Assembly (NCBI GenBank): GCA_963575745.1
Contig: CAUYUJ010019871.1
Location: 629,519-664,518 of the forward strand
Source: Prorocentrum cordatum
Taxonomy: Eukaryota > Sar > Dinophyceae > Prorocentrales > Prorocentraceae
Direction of reading: 5' to 3'
DNA: 35,000 nucleotides
Shown here: positions 8,804 to 19,295 of the stretch, piece after piece
Numbering within the stretch: the first letter of the stretch is position 1
How the letters are laid out: every line of letters begins with the position of its first letter
Position numbers and translations under genes: made by a program
The notes under the pieces: model-generated
Database searches by the model: none
The model's input: the letters and a program-made list of their open reading frames with translations, nothing else
What the model was told of the DNA's origin: nothing

Positions 8804-9501
8804 CGCGAGCGCGCGCGCTCAACAGAAGCCCACTCAACCGCTAAAATAAAGAACTCAAGAATAATACCCATGCTGGCCGCAGAAAAGTGGCCGATACGAT
8901 CCGCGATCTGCACTCCATGGAGTAGGTCTGCACCAGTCCGGGCATCCAGCTGCGGATACGTACGTCGGTGTTGAAGAATGTGCTCGATGACTATACCGAC
9001 CAGGCGATCATACTCGCGACACGCCGGGCCCCCGCGATCAGGATAATACTGCCACAAGTCGCTGGAACCCCCATGCACGAAGCAGTTCTGAGGGCAAAAC
9101 GCAAACGCCTCGGTCAGAAATGACCCCAAAGCGGCGAGAAGGCGAGGCTGATACGAACGCATGTCGGGTCCAGGCGGATACAAATCGTTCCCTAAGCATA
9201 CCCATAGCACGAAGCCGGGCACGTCGCAGCGCGCCTTAATGGCCCGAAGAACCTGCTCATACGTGCAGGAAGGTTTCCATTGGTTGACGAATGCGAGGCC
9301 ACCGCGTGCAACCAACATACATCGCAGACCAGTCCTCTCATACACAGCTTGAAGCACATCCTGCATGTACACCGACCAGTGCTCGTTGCCGCGAATAAAA
9401 GCTCCTGAGTCGGACACAATGATACCGTCGGGCGATACAGCGCCCCATGCATATAAAACCTCCACAGCGCCCCAGGCATACAGAAAAGGAGAAGCCAACA
9501 T
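8797..9501 (-). CDS. Gene 3: SGNH/GDSL-hydrolase-like protein
   Basis: 234 residues with an ATG at 9501, downstream of a DinoSL-bearing leader. The order of motifs fits the SGNH hydrolase fold: block I-like SDSG (residues 30-33, candidate Ser32), a glycine of block II in ARGGLA (65-70), block III GND (104-106, candidate Asn105), and a C-terminal Asp/His pair in DRIGH (Asp201, His205). The family usually has DxxH, so the extra residue before His is a deviation. SGNH enzymes are esterases, lipases or acyltransferases; no substrate can be named. The N-terminus holds a small duplication (YAWGAV twice). Sense GTAT is frequent throughout. The leader matches gene 1 and the trailer matches gene 2, although the coding region resembles neither. 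Confidence 0.6.
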   Translation of the reverse strand: MLASPFLYAWGAVEVLYAWGAVSPDGIIVSDSGAFIRGNEHWSVYMQDVLQAVYERTGLRCMLVARGGLAFVNQWKPSCTYEQVLRAIKARCDVPGFVLWVCLGNDLYPPGPDMRSYQPRLLAALGSFLTEAFAFCPQNCFVHGGSSDLWQYYPDRGGPACREYDRLVGIVIEHILQHRRTYPQLDARTGADLLHGVQIADRIGHFSAASMGIILEFFILAVEWASVERARSRL

Positions 9502-9524
9502 CGGATACAGAATATCCGGAACTC

Positions 9525-9604
9525 TGGAGGTGAATACGATCTCACGATATACAGAAAGCGGCTTGAGCAGAAACCGCTACGTACAAACAGAAACGAACAG
9601 CATA
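9525..9604 (-). promoter_or_regulatory. Leader A, copy upstream of gene 3
   Basis: It matches 3186-3265 upstream of gene 1 with about five differences over 80 bp and holds the same spliced-leader relic. It begins 24 bp upstream of the gene 3 ATG. Confidence 0.7.
9562..9583 (-). other. DinoSL relic, gene 3
   Basis: It is identical over 22 bases to the relic at 3223-3244, with 17 of 22 matches to the spliced leader. Being part of leader A, it was copied with the leader, so it records one retroposition event followed by duplication. Confidence 0.65.
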
Positions 9605-9699
9605 GTCACGCTGCTTCGGATACAGCAGATGACTGTAGCCAATGTGATGCGCACACGACCTCCGCGAGAAGGATAGTGCGAGAAGACGATACAACCACA

Positions 9700-10330
9700 A
9701 CAATTGGTCACATTTTTGGGGCAGATTTTGGGACACATGTTAATATATATGATACATCTTGCACATGAAGTAGATATGAAACACATACGCACAAGAGTTG
9801 GTCACATTTTTGGGGCAAGTTTTGCCACACATGCACGTGTTGTGCATGATACTTATTACACACGAGACGTATGATAGACATGACACAGAGACCAAAGTTG
9901 GTCACATTTTTGGGGCAAATTTTGGGCTGAGGCTGAGGCTGAGGCTGAGGCATAGACTGGCTGAGGCTGAGGCAGGCTGAGGCTGAAGCAGGCTGAGGCT
10001 GAGGCTGAGGCAGGCTGGGGCTGAGGCTGAGGCAGGCTGAGGTTGTAGTAGAGGATACGTATGGCACATGAGGCGTAGGACAGACATGGAAGACGCACAA
10101 CAATTGGTCACAGTGTTGGGTCAGATTTTGGGACACATGTTATTATATATGATACATCTTGCACAAGAAGTAGACATGAAACACGTACACACAAGAGTTG
10201 GTCACATTTTTGAGGCCAGTTTTGCCACACATTCACGTGTTATGTATGATACGTATTGCACACGAGACGTATGATAGACATGAGACAGAGACCAAAGTTG
10301 GTCACATTTTTGGGGCAAATTTTGGGCTGC
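9700..10330. repeat. Satellite units interleaved with a GCTGAG block
   Basis: GGTCACATTTTTGGGGCA units occur near 9708, 9801 and 9900, and again (one reading GTCACAGTGTTGGG) near 10106, 10201 and 10301. A (GCTGAG)n block fills about 9925-10045. The two halves are a larger duplication: TTGGGACACATGTTA.TATATGATACATCTTGCA appears in both, near 9727 and 10127. Confidence 0.85.
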
Positions 10331-10711
10331 GCTGAGGCCGAGGCTGAGGCAGAGGCAGGCTGAGGCTGAGGCAGGCTGAGGCTAAGGCTGAGGCTGAGGC
10401 TGAGGCAGGGCGGGGCTGAGGCTGAGGCAGGCTGAGGCTGAGGCTGGGGCAGGCTGAGGCCGAGGCTGAGGCCGAGGCTAAGGCTGAGGCAGGCTGAGGC
10501 CGAAGCTGAGGCAGAGGGTGCAGATGAAGCAGACTGGCTGAGGCCGAGGCTGAGGCTGGTGCAGGCTGAAGCTGAGGCAGGCTGAGGCCGACGCTGAAGC
10601 AGCTGATGCCGAAGCAAGCCGACGCTCCGTTACCGTCGGCGTCGCCGTCGCCGTCGCCGCCGTCGCCGTCACCCTCGCCGTCGCCGTCTCCGTCGCCGTC
10701 TCCGTCACCGT

Positions 10712-10753
<42 letters not shown>

Positions 10754-10760
10754 GCGGCAG
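10325..10760. repeat. Second GCTGAG block followed by CGTCGC block
   Basis: (GCTGAG)n-type sequence fills about 10330-10615 and (CGTCGC)n fills about 10625-10755. The order and junction style are the same as at 7612-7860. Confidence 0.85.
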
Positions 10761-10772
10761 CCCGCTATGCCA

Positions 10773-10905
10773 CCCGGGACGTCGGAGCATACACCAACAC
10801 ACCAGAAGGTGACATGTTTCGGCCATTTTTTTTTGCCACTCCCCGCTCTTCATCTGGCACTACTCTGGCATACGTGCCGCCCGGGACGTCGGAGCATACA
10901 CGAAG
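10773..10905. repeat. Short direct repeat CCGGGACGTCGGAGCATACA
   Basis: The motif occurs at about 10774-10793 and 10881-10900, about 107 bp apart, each just after a GCATAC/GCTATGCC-like sequence. It lies in the spacer downstream of gene 4. No gene was seen. Confidence 0.6.
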
Positions 10906-10950
10906 AAACCGAGACACTACTGTGGAAAAGTAGCCTGGCATACCGTGCCC

Positions 10951-11769
10951 TCAAGCATCCCCGAAATCGTTGACGGCGCGGACCTCGCTCACCGCCTCCA
11001 CGTCAATACCGTTGTGGCCCAACGAATGGCGAAGCTTCACACCGGCCTGGAACTCTTCAAGTGATACCTCGTGCTGCGATGGACCAGCTCCGTGAAAGCT
11101 GTTGCCGTGATACCTGAAGCAGGTGGTAGCCCGATGATGGCATTGAGCCACAAAGGACAACCCCCCGCAACTTTGCCAATTGGCCATCATACGCACTCGC
11201 GAAAGTTTAGTCTTGTCGAGCCAGTCATACAGCTGCTTCGCATACTTGTCCAGCTCCGCTGGCGTCCTCCCGGTCGCCTGCACTTGCTCCTCCGTGCCGC
11301 TCGAACGCAGGAGAGCAGCACCCTTCTTCTCATACTGCTTTTTCGGAGCCAGGCAATACTGCAAGGCCGGCAGGATATAGTCAATCTCTTTGTACAACTC
11401 CTCATACATCTGCGGCTTCAATACCGCCTCGTTGTTCTTCTTGACCGCAGGATCGTTTTGATACTCGCAGAAGGTCTTCATCGCGTGAATGAAACGGTTG
11501 ATACCGACACCCCTCCGCTCCGGCTCCTTGCTGCACATCTCCGACATCCATACGGCCCCACTCTTCAGCGGCTCCTGCATCTGTGTCCATACCTGCTTGT
11601 CCGACAGCTTCGCGAACTTCGAAGGCCCGTATACGTTGAGCAACTGCGCGGGCGCCGTCTCGTATACCCTCAGCCACTCCCGCTTTTTCTGGTCCGTCGG
11701 CTTCTCCCCGGAGGCCGCGGGGCCAGACTGGGACGCCAGCGCGAAGTCTGGGCAACCGTCGAGCGCCAT
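10951..11769 (-). CDS. Gene 4: unknown 272-residue protein
   Basis: I do not recognise this protein. The ATG at 11769 gives MALDGCPDF and an open frame to a stop at 10951. It appears soluble: charged and rich in K, E and Q, with no hydrophobic segment long enough to span a membrane. A helical central region contains several tryptophans. The frame is open further upstream through satellite-like sequence, but that part reads as low-complexity or leader-derived, and a candidate spliced-leader relic at 11825-11846 sits inside it, which supports the start at 11769. Sense GTAT occurs about 20 times in the gene. The upstream flank matches that of gene 2. Confidence 0.6.
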   Translation of the reverse strand: MALDGCPDFALASQSGPAASGEKPTDQKKREWLRVYETAPAQLLNVYGPSKFAKLSDKQVWTQMQEPLKSGAVWMSEMCSKEPERRGVGINRFIHAMKTFCEYQNDPAVKKNNEAVLKPQMYEELYKEIDYILPALQYCLAPKKQYEKKGAALLRSSGTEEQVQATGRTPAELDKYAKQLYDWLDKTKLSRVRMMANWQSCGGLSFVAQCHHRATTCFRYHGNSFHGAGPSQHEVSLEEFQAGVKLRHSLGHNGIDVEAVSEVRAVNDFGDA

Positions 11770-11824
11770 ACGAAACCGGAGGGAATACACTTCCGAGTGG
11801 GCAGACTGGAACAGCCGTGCCAAA

Positions 11825-11846
11825 TTTGAGAGTATATGGCTGCAGC
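11825..11846 (-). other. Candidate degenerate DinoSL relic, gene 4
   Basis: Only 14 of 22 positions match the spliced leader on the minus strand, but the blocks GCCAT and CTCAA are kept. It sits about 55 bp upstream of the gene 4 ATG, as in genes 1-3. On its own it would not be convincing. Confidence 0.35.
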
Positions 11847-11890
11847 TATCAACCGATACGTATAACACATAGTGCACACGGTGTGGTAGA

Positions 11891-12170
11891 CTGGTGGTGA
11901 TGATGATGATGATGGTGGTATGGACTTTGGGGGAGAGCCCTCGGCAAGGCGCAGACTGCGTGTGAGGGCCCGAAGACGGCCAATGAACGGCCCCAGAGAG
12001 CCTATGATACCCCGAGGAAAGCCTGTGGTGGCCCCAAGACAGTGAAGTCCGCCGCCGCACATGCGACAAAGCCAGGCATACTGATACAACAATTTTTGTT
12101 GCCCCCGAGACCTCATTGATGTCCTATTTGTTCTTGTATGGATATCCAAATTCGAAGTGTTAGATCTTAT
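11891..12170 (-). promoter_or_regulatory. Leader B, copy upstream of gene 4
   Basis: A GATGATGGT tract, then the same block as 6096-6275, with an extra ~45 bp around 11995-12043 that the other copy lacks. The homology runs outward into the first satellite unit (to about 12335). Confidence 0.65.
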
Positions 12171-12234
12171 ACACAGTGCACATGATATGCAGACCCGTCT
12201 CATACATGTTGCAGAGGAGTATACGAGACAAACC

Positions 12235-13990
12235 AAGTGTTGGTCACATTTTTGGGGCAACTTTTGGCTCACATGCTATGGTTACATGTATGCATATTGC
12301 ACATGATACGTATGTTGACCATTAGCCAGAGCGGTTGGTCACATTGTTGGGGCAAATTTTGGCTCACATGCAATGAGCGCGTATGTGCATATTGCAACTG
12401 GTACGTATGTTAGCCGTTAGACAGAGAAGTTGATCACATTTTTGGGGCAAATAGGCTTCACATGCAGTGATAATAATAAACATATTGCACATGATACGTA
12501 TGGTAAACATGACGCAGACAAATTGGTCACATTTTTGGGGCAACTCCTGCCTCACACACAGTTGGGTACATGGAATACATGTTGCAGAGGAGTATGACAG
12601 AAATGAAGCAGAGGCAAAAGGGGGTCACATTTGTGGGACAAATTTTCGCTCACATGCAGTGGCTGCGTATATACATGTGGCACATGATACGTGTGGCAAC
12701 CATTAGACACAGAAGTATCACATTTTTGGGGCAAATTGTGGCCCACATGCAGTTAGCTACGTGTACTACATGTTGAAGGTATGGCAGACATCGGGCAGCG
12801 ACAAACCTCAGCCACATTTTTGGGAATTGGCTCACATGCAATGATTGCGTATATAAGTTGCGCACGTGATACGTATGGTAACCATTAGACAGAGAGGTTG
12901 GTCACATTTTTTGGGCAAATTTTGTCTCCCATGCAGTTGGCTACGTGTAAGACATGTTGCAGAGGACTCAGGCAGACATGAAGCAGAGAGACAAGTTGGT
13001 CACATTTTTGGGGCAAGTTGTGGCTCACATGCAATGGTTGCGTATATACATTGAACATGACACGTATGGCGAACACTCGACAGAGAAGCTGCTCACATTT
13101 TTGGGGCAAGGAATCACATGCATTGGGCTACGTATATAAGTAGTGCACGTGATACGTATGATAACCAGTAGACAACGAGGTTGGTCACATTTTTGGGGCA
13201 AATGTTGCCTCACATGCCGTGGTTGCGTATGAACATATTGCACAGTACCATATGGTAAACATTAGACAGAGAAGTTGGTCACATTTTTGGGGCAAATTCT
13301 GGCTCCCATGCACTTGGCAACGTGTAATACATGTTGCAGAGGACTCAGACAGACATGAGGCAGAGAGAAAACTTGGTCACATTTTTGGAGCAAATTTTGC
13401 CTCACATGCCGTGGTTGCGTATGAACATATTGCACAGTACACTTATGAAATTAAACAGAGAAGTTGGTCACATTTTTGAGGCAAAGTTTGCCTCACATGG
13501 TGTTGGCAACGTGTAATGAATTGCAGAGGACTCAGACAGACATGAGGCAGAGAGAAAAGTTGGTCACATTTTTAGGGCAAATTGTCCCTCACATGCAGTG
13601 GTTGCGTATATGCATACTGGACACGATACGTGTGGTAAATAGGAAACACAGAGGTAGGTCACATTTTTGGGGCAAATTTTGCCTCACATGCAGGTCGCTA
13701 CGTATATGCATGTTGCAGATGTGGACAGACACAAAACCAAAAGTTGGTCACATTTTTGAAGCAAATTTTAGCTCACATGCTATGGAGTGGTTGCAATCAT
13801 ACATGTTTCAAATGATATCCTAGACATGGGAACAACATTGGGTCACATTTTTGGGGCAGATTCTGACTCACATGCAATTGTTGCGAATAGTACTCATTGC
13901 ACATGATACTCATACAGTATTACACATGATGCGTATGGCAGACATGATACAGAGACACCGTGTGGTCACATTTTTGGGGCAAGTTGTTGC
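12235..13990. repeat. ~95-bp satellite array 2 (about 19 units)
   Basis: CACATTTTTGGGG-type markers occur near 12245, 12341, 12434, 12530, 12626, 12718, 12812, 12903, 13000, 13094, 13187, 13279, 13378, 13467, 13565, 13660, 13748, 13842 and 13966, a mean spacing near 95 bp. Typical parts are GGTCACATTTTTGGGGCAA, CTCACATGCAGTGG, and the near-palindrome CACATGATACGTATG. The array sits immediately downstream of the Helitron gene. Confidence 0.92.
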
Positions 13991-14000
13991 CGCCACGATG

Positions 14001-14030
14001 CTCGATGCAGGTGATACATGCGGGCCCTGA
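14001..14030 (-). other. Short trailer motif downstream of the Helitron gene
   Basis: It matches 7870-7899 at 26 of 30 positions. It lies 37 bp beyond the Helitron stop codon. No CTRR end with a preceding hairpin, the usual Helitron 3' terminus, was seen here. Confidence 0.45.
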
Positions 14031-14066
14031 TTTTTTTGGTCGACGTCCAGCTCCATACGACATAGA

Positions 14067-17000
14067 TCACTCCGGCGTCGCCGTGCCGCCGTATACCAGC
14101 AGCTCGCCGTTCTCGCCCCACACTTCTTCCCTCACTGGAAGCTCACTGCATACGCCCATCTCCTCATACACTGGAGCATCGCCAGCCTCCGCACTGGCAC
14201 CTGCAGCAAAGTCTGCAAGGGTACGCTTGCACTCAGTCTTGGATACATCTGCCGGATCCTCTGTGCTCACGAGGAAGTCCACGAGGTTGTTGCCCATGTC
14301 CATGGATACAACAGGGTCCGCGTCATACTCACCTTGATCTGCAAGGGCATACTCCATGCCTTTCCCCTCGTCGTCAGATGACGATACAGAGTCATACCCG
14401 CGCTCCAAAATCTCGCCCTCCTGCTCGGGCCCAGCCGGCAGGAAGTCACTGCGGCGGAGCTTGCCGAATACATGGCAGCCCTCGCGAGACTTGAAGCGAC
14501 TGCAGGCAACGTAGCCATACCCTCTCGTAGCCACTCTCTTCTTCTGCTCGAAATATACACAGCCGTGAAAGAGATCCGCGCCCTGCGCTCGACGCACCGT
14601 GGTCGCATACCCGTAGCAGCAAGGCAGGAATACCTCTCCGTTCTCCTCGATGGGGTGCACCAATACCATGTTGCCCGTACCCACCAGCCTGGCTGTAAAC
14701 ACTGAGTTTCCACGAAGCGACTCGCATACCGTGGCCAACGCCCCATTCACAAAGCCCCGCTGTTTGTCAAAGTTCCGACTCAGGCGAATGACGATACCAG
14801 GTCTGGCCAGAATGCGTAAGTCGGACTTCGTGGTCGGGTCGCAATACCCACCCTTTTTCAGATCGGCCTCACTAATGCCGAGTAATGCCAGCGCCGCTCT
14901 GCATACCTCCGCCGAGCCCGCGTTCGTACACGTGAGCCAAGAAAACGGATGCCCTTTCTCCGCCGCCAACGCCATACCGCGCTCAACACAGGCCTCCAAG
15001 GACTCATGATGCCAGTGGCGGTCTCCAAAATACTCAGTCAAAACCGCTCGATCTGGCTGAGCCTCACGTATACGATTCAGGAAAACCAAGTGCTGCTTGT
15101 CAGCGGTGCGATACACGGTCTTCAAGTCGACCTTGTCCATTTGGTTGCAGAAGTGCTCGCACTGGCCCCCGCTCAATACTGGCTGCAACTGCTTAAAATC
15201 GGCCACGATACCAGTGAAGGGTTTGTGCGGCTGCTCCCGCACCGAGGCGAAAAACCGCATCCATTCCTGGTCTTCACACTGGCTCCCTTCATCGCAAAGA
15301 ATCAAATCAATACTTCTCAAAGCCGAGGGTGGGGCCCAGCGGACCTTGCCGTCCTTGCCGGCCCTCTTATACTTCAAGACTCCTTGTATCGTGTCCACTC
15401 GGATATTCTCGATACCAGGTCTGTCGGGCAGCTTGGACTTGTACTGGTGCACGAGATACCCGGTGGGGCACACGATCAAAACCTGAAGAGACTCACATGC
15501 CCAAATGGCCAGCTCCAACAATACTGCCGTCTTCCCACTGCCGGGCGGTCCAGAGATATACAAGAAACGCTTGCTGTTCTGCTTCTCCTCCTCGTCCTCC
15601 AGCGATACAGCCTTCTTGACCCGCTCGATGGCATCAGCCTGCTCTGGGCTCCACGTGCGCTGCTGATACTTCGGCCTGTTCAAGGTATCCCACTCCTGCC
15701 GAAGGCACTCATACTCTGGCTCGTTATTGCATCGAGCAACACGCTGATACAGCAGAAAATTCGCGTGTTGCTTCTGCTCAAAGCAGCCGACACGCTCATC
15801 GCGCATACCGCGAAATTGCAGATCGCGTCGGGCCAGCGAGAGCAGATATTCGAATGCTGCCCTGTCATTGGCAAATACAGGCTCTCCTGCAGTATACTCA
15901 GAGCCGAATGTGAGTATCTGGCCATCATCGCCCACTCGCATCGGCAGCGCTTGAGTGTGGAATTTGAGATCACACGACGTCTCCACGATACCAACAGTGC
16001 CGGACCAATTCCAGGACATGAGATACTCGATCATGCCCACGAAATTCTTCATACTGTCCAGGTGTTTGAACGTCCGAGGGAGTAATTGTGAAGCGTATAC
16101 ATGTGGCAGCATAGTCAGTGAATGCTGGCCCCAGTACCCGTCCGTCAGCTCGTACCAATACCTGCAGGCGACCACTTGCGTAGGTTCATACCTTTGATTA
16201 TGTCGGCCGCCACGGAAATGCACGCAGTGGTTGCAGGAATCATACTCCCTGCCACGGTGCCATACCAAGAAACTGTCCGATACGGGAACCCCTGCGACCA
16301 GCTGCTCCCTCTTCTCCTGAAGGTAAAAGCCATACATCCTCGAGGAAAAGTTACCCTGCCGCCCGTCGTAATTCACCATGGCTGCCGGCTGCGGTGGATA
16401 CAGCAATACATGAGAGTAGGACCGCTCAAACTCCGACAGTTGCGCCAAACGGATGGCCACTTCCGGCAGGCACGGGCTGCTCTTGCTGAGCAAGCGATAC
16501 GCGGTCAGCCAGGAGCTGTTCGCATTCTTCTGCACATACTCGCCGAGCCCGACGTCGACGGCATCGTGGTCCTTCGCGACATACCCTGAAATGTAGTTGA
16601 GCCGGCCGTTGCCTATCTGAACATCTATCTCGGCGCAGAATACAAGCGAGAGGAACTTGACGAATGCCGACACGACAGCCGCCCCGGTGCGCCCCTGGAG
16701 ATACTGCAACAGCCCAAAGCATACAACCCACGCGCAGATGTGCCAGTGCGGGGTGCCGCGGCCTTGGTACTCGGTCTTCATACACCACTCGTAAACGATG
16801 AAGTACTTGTGGCCCCAGCGGTTCGCCAGGAACAGCCAGATACAGCGAACCAGGTAGTACATATGAAGTGACATCATATACGCACCAGCAAAAATACAGC
16901 GAAGGTACGGCTCCATGAAATACGGCCTCGGGAACTTCCACTCCGCGGGCGCGATGGTGATGAACAAGTTCGGAAACGCGCACAGCCAGACCAGTCCCCG

Positions 17001-17600
17001 AAGATTCCGGCAGTGTTGATACAGGGCCTCATAATTCTTCTCGTCGTAGCAGCGCACGAGCATGATACGCACAAGATCAGCGAGGGAGTCTTGCACAATC
17101 TCCCAATACCCCGCAGACGCCTGCGAGTCCCGAGACATGACATCCCCAGTGACGCCGAGGCTCTTGGCACGGACTTGTGCATTGAAATACTTGTTCGCCA
17201 AGTGCTTCTCGTACAGGAAGAACGGCAGGTCCCGCTGCTCGCCATATACGCGGGCACTGGACAGCACCTTCCGAGTCCAAGACAGGCCGATGGATACCAC
17301 ACGGTTCGTGCTGTCCTGGGTCTCGGCATAGTAGTGCTCCATTATACCCGTATCTGTGAAGTCCGTGGTCGGGTACAAGACGGGATACATGGCACACTCG
17401 ATACCTTTCATGACCACAAAGAGGTCGTAGGAGGACAGGTTCAAGGAGCTGCGGTTCTCGATACGGATCCTCTGGGACGTCAGAAAGCTATTTTATTGTT
17501 GTTGTTTTTTTGTGTGTCAGTTTTTTTTGTTTTGTTCTATTTTTTTTTGGTTGGTCAACCTCGTGATCGTCTACGTCGCCGTCGATCTCGTCGTCATCGT

Positions 17601-17651
<51 letters not shown>

Positions 17652-17673
17652 TCGTCGCCGTCGTCGTCGCCGT

Positions 17674-17704
<31 letters not shown>

Positions 17705-17705
17705 T

Positions 17706-17773
<68 letters not shown>

Positions 17774-19180
17774 GTGGCGGGAGCCCCTGCCCGCGCGGAT
17801 CCTCTGTTCCGTCAGGAAGACGCGGTAATACTTGCTGTGCTCCCTCAAGAAATGATACGCAGCCTTGCACCGGTCCGTAGGCAGACTCGCTTCGCAGACC
17901 AGGTCCTTCTTGAAGTACGCGCGCGAGAGCCCCACCTTCTTCCAGTTGAACTGGTGCGCGGCGCCATACCGCTCCTGCTGTACGGAGGTCTTCAATACGA
18001 CGATGCTCAGAGCACGACATTCGTCCACGGTCATCTCGCGCATACAGGGTCCAGTGGTGTGGTCCAGCGAAAACTGCCCAAAGGAATACCGAGGCCAGCT
18101 GATACACTCCTTTGCCTCGTAGCCCGACTTCGTGGCCAAGGGGATCCTATACAGCTCCGACGTCTTTGCTACCTTGAGGGCCTTGCCGTGGTTCTGCATA
18201 CGCCGGTTGAACTTCTCGAGAGGGGTCTCTTTGCCAGAACAGCAAGGGCATGTGGCAACCACAGGCGTATACATGCCTGGCTTATACCACCATCTCGAAG
18301 ATATACCAACTTGGCCACAGGCGTGCACCACCGGGTCGTGCGGTACTTGCCGACGATACGCCGCCAGCATGTCTGGTTGCTCCGACGTGCTGCGGTCCTG
18401 ATATACACGATTCGAGAAATACTCGTCATTAAAGAAGAACGAGCCGCAGGCCTCGCAAGCGGACCAACTCCCGTAGCACACCCAGAACGCAAAGTCCGTC
18501 AAATTATACTGCTTCTGGTAGGTGGCCTGGATACTGGTGAGTAATGACATGGACCAAGACTGTCGCTGAAATACCTCCTGGCACTTCAACATGGCATACG
18601 CAGCAACAAGACAAGCGTCCGCCGCCATTTTCGGGAATACTATGCAACGGTCAGCTGTCGCCACGCTGCAAGCTCTCGCATACCAGCCGTGCTCTTTGTC
18701 GGAGATACACGCGCGCGCAGTCCTGGGCAGCACCTGGCCCTGGAAGGTCTTCTCGTAGGCCTCCAACACAGGGCCTGGCAGCACATCCTTGTATACGAAG
18801 GCATCCGGATACTCGAGAGCCAACCTGGCATGCCGTTCGTGTTCTCCAAAAAATACGGCAAGATTGTGCAAAGGCACCAACTCTTCCGCCACGCCCAAGC
18901 GCTCACATAAGGATATACGCACAGTCTCCAGAGCAGATCTGGCCCGGGCGCGCAGAGAGGGAGCAACCCCCCGGGTGTGCCCGAGCTTGCTATCCAGAGA
19001 GACCAAGGAATACAAGAACTCCCACTCGTGCTGCTCCAGGTGGTCGCTGGTCCAGTATTCGCCACGCTGCTCGCGATAGCGACGATACGCTAGGAGCCGC
19101 TGCGTGGTCCTGCAATCCGATGTCGTCATCGTCGTCGTCGCTCTCGTCGTCAGCGTGGTCGTCGACGTCGCCGTCGCTCT

Positions 19181-19249
<69 letters not shown>

Positions 19250-19263
19250 CGTCGCTCTCGTCA

Positions 19264-19295
<32 letters not shown>

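Noticed and set aside
3864-8844. Cysteine/valine-rich small proteins (repeated VCVST-type frames)
   Set aside because: They are plus-strand readings of the TG-rich part of the 506-bp trailer repeat, with no start context or conservation beyond the repeat itself.
12235-13990. Protein-coding genes across the ~95-bp satellite
   Set aside because: Many short open frames on both strands repeat with the satellite period and have no conserved features.
17594-17800. Poly-aspartate tail or poly-arginine/poly-serine proteins over the GTC/GAC tract
   Set aside because: These are six-frame readings of a trinucleotide repeat that behaves as intron sequence.
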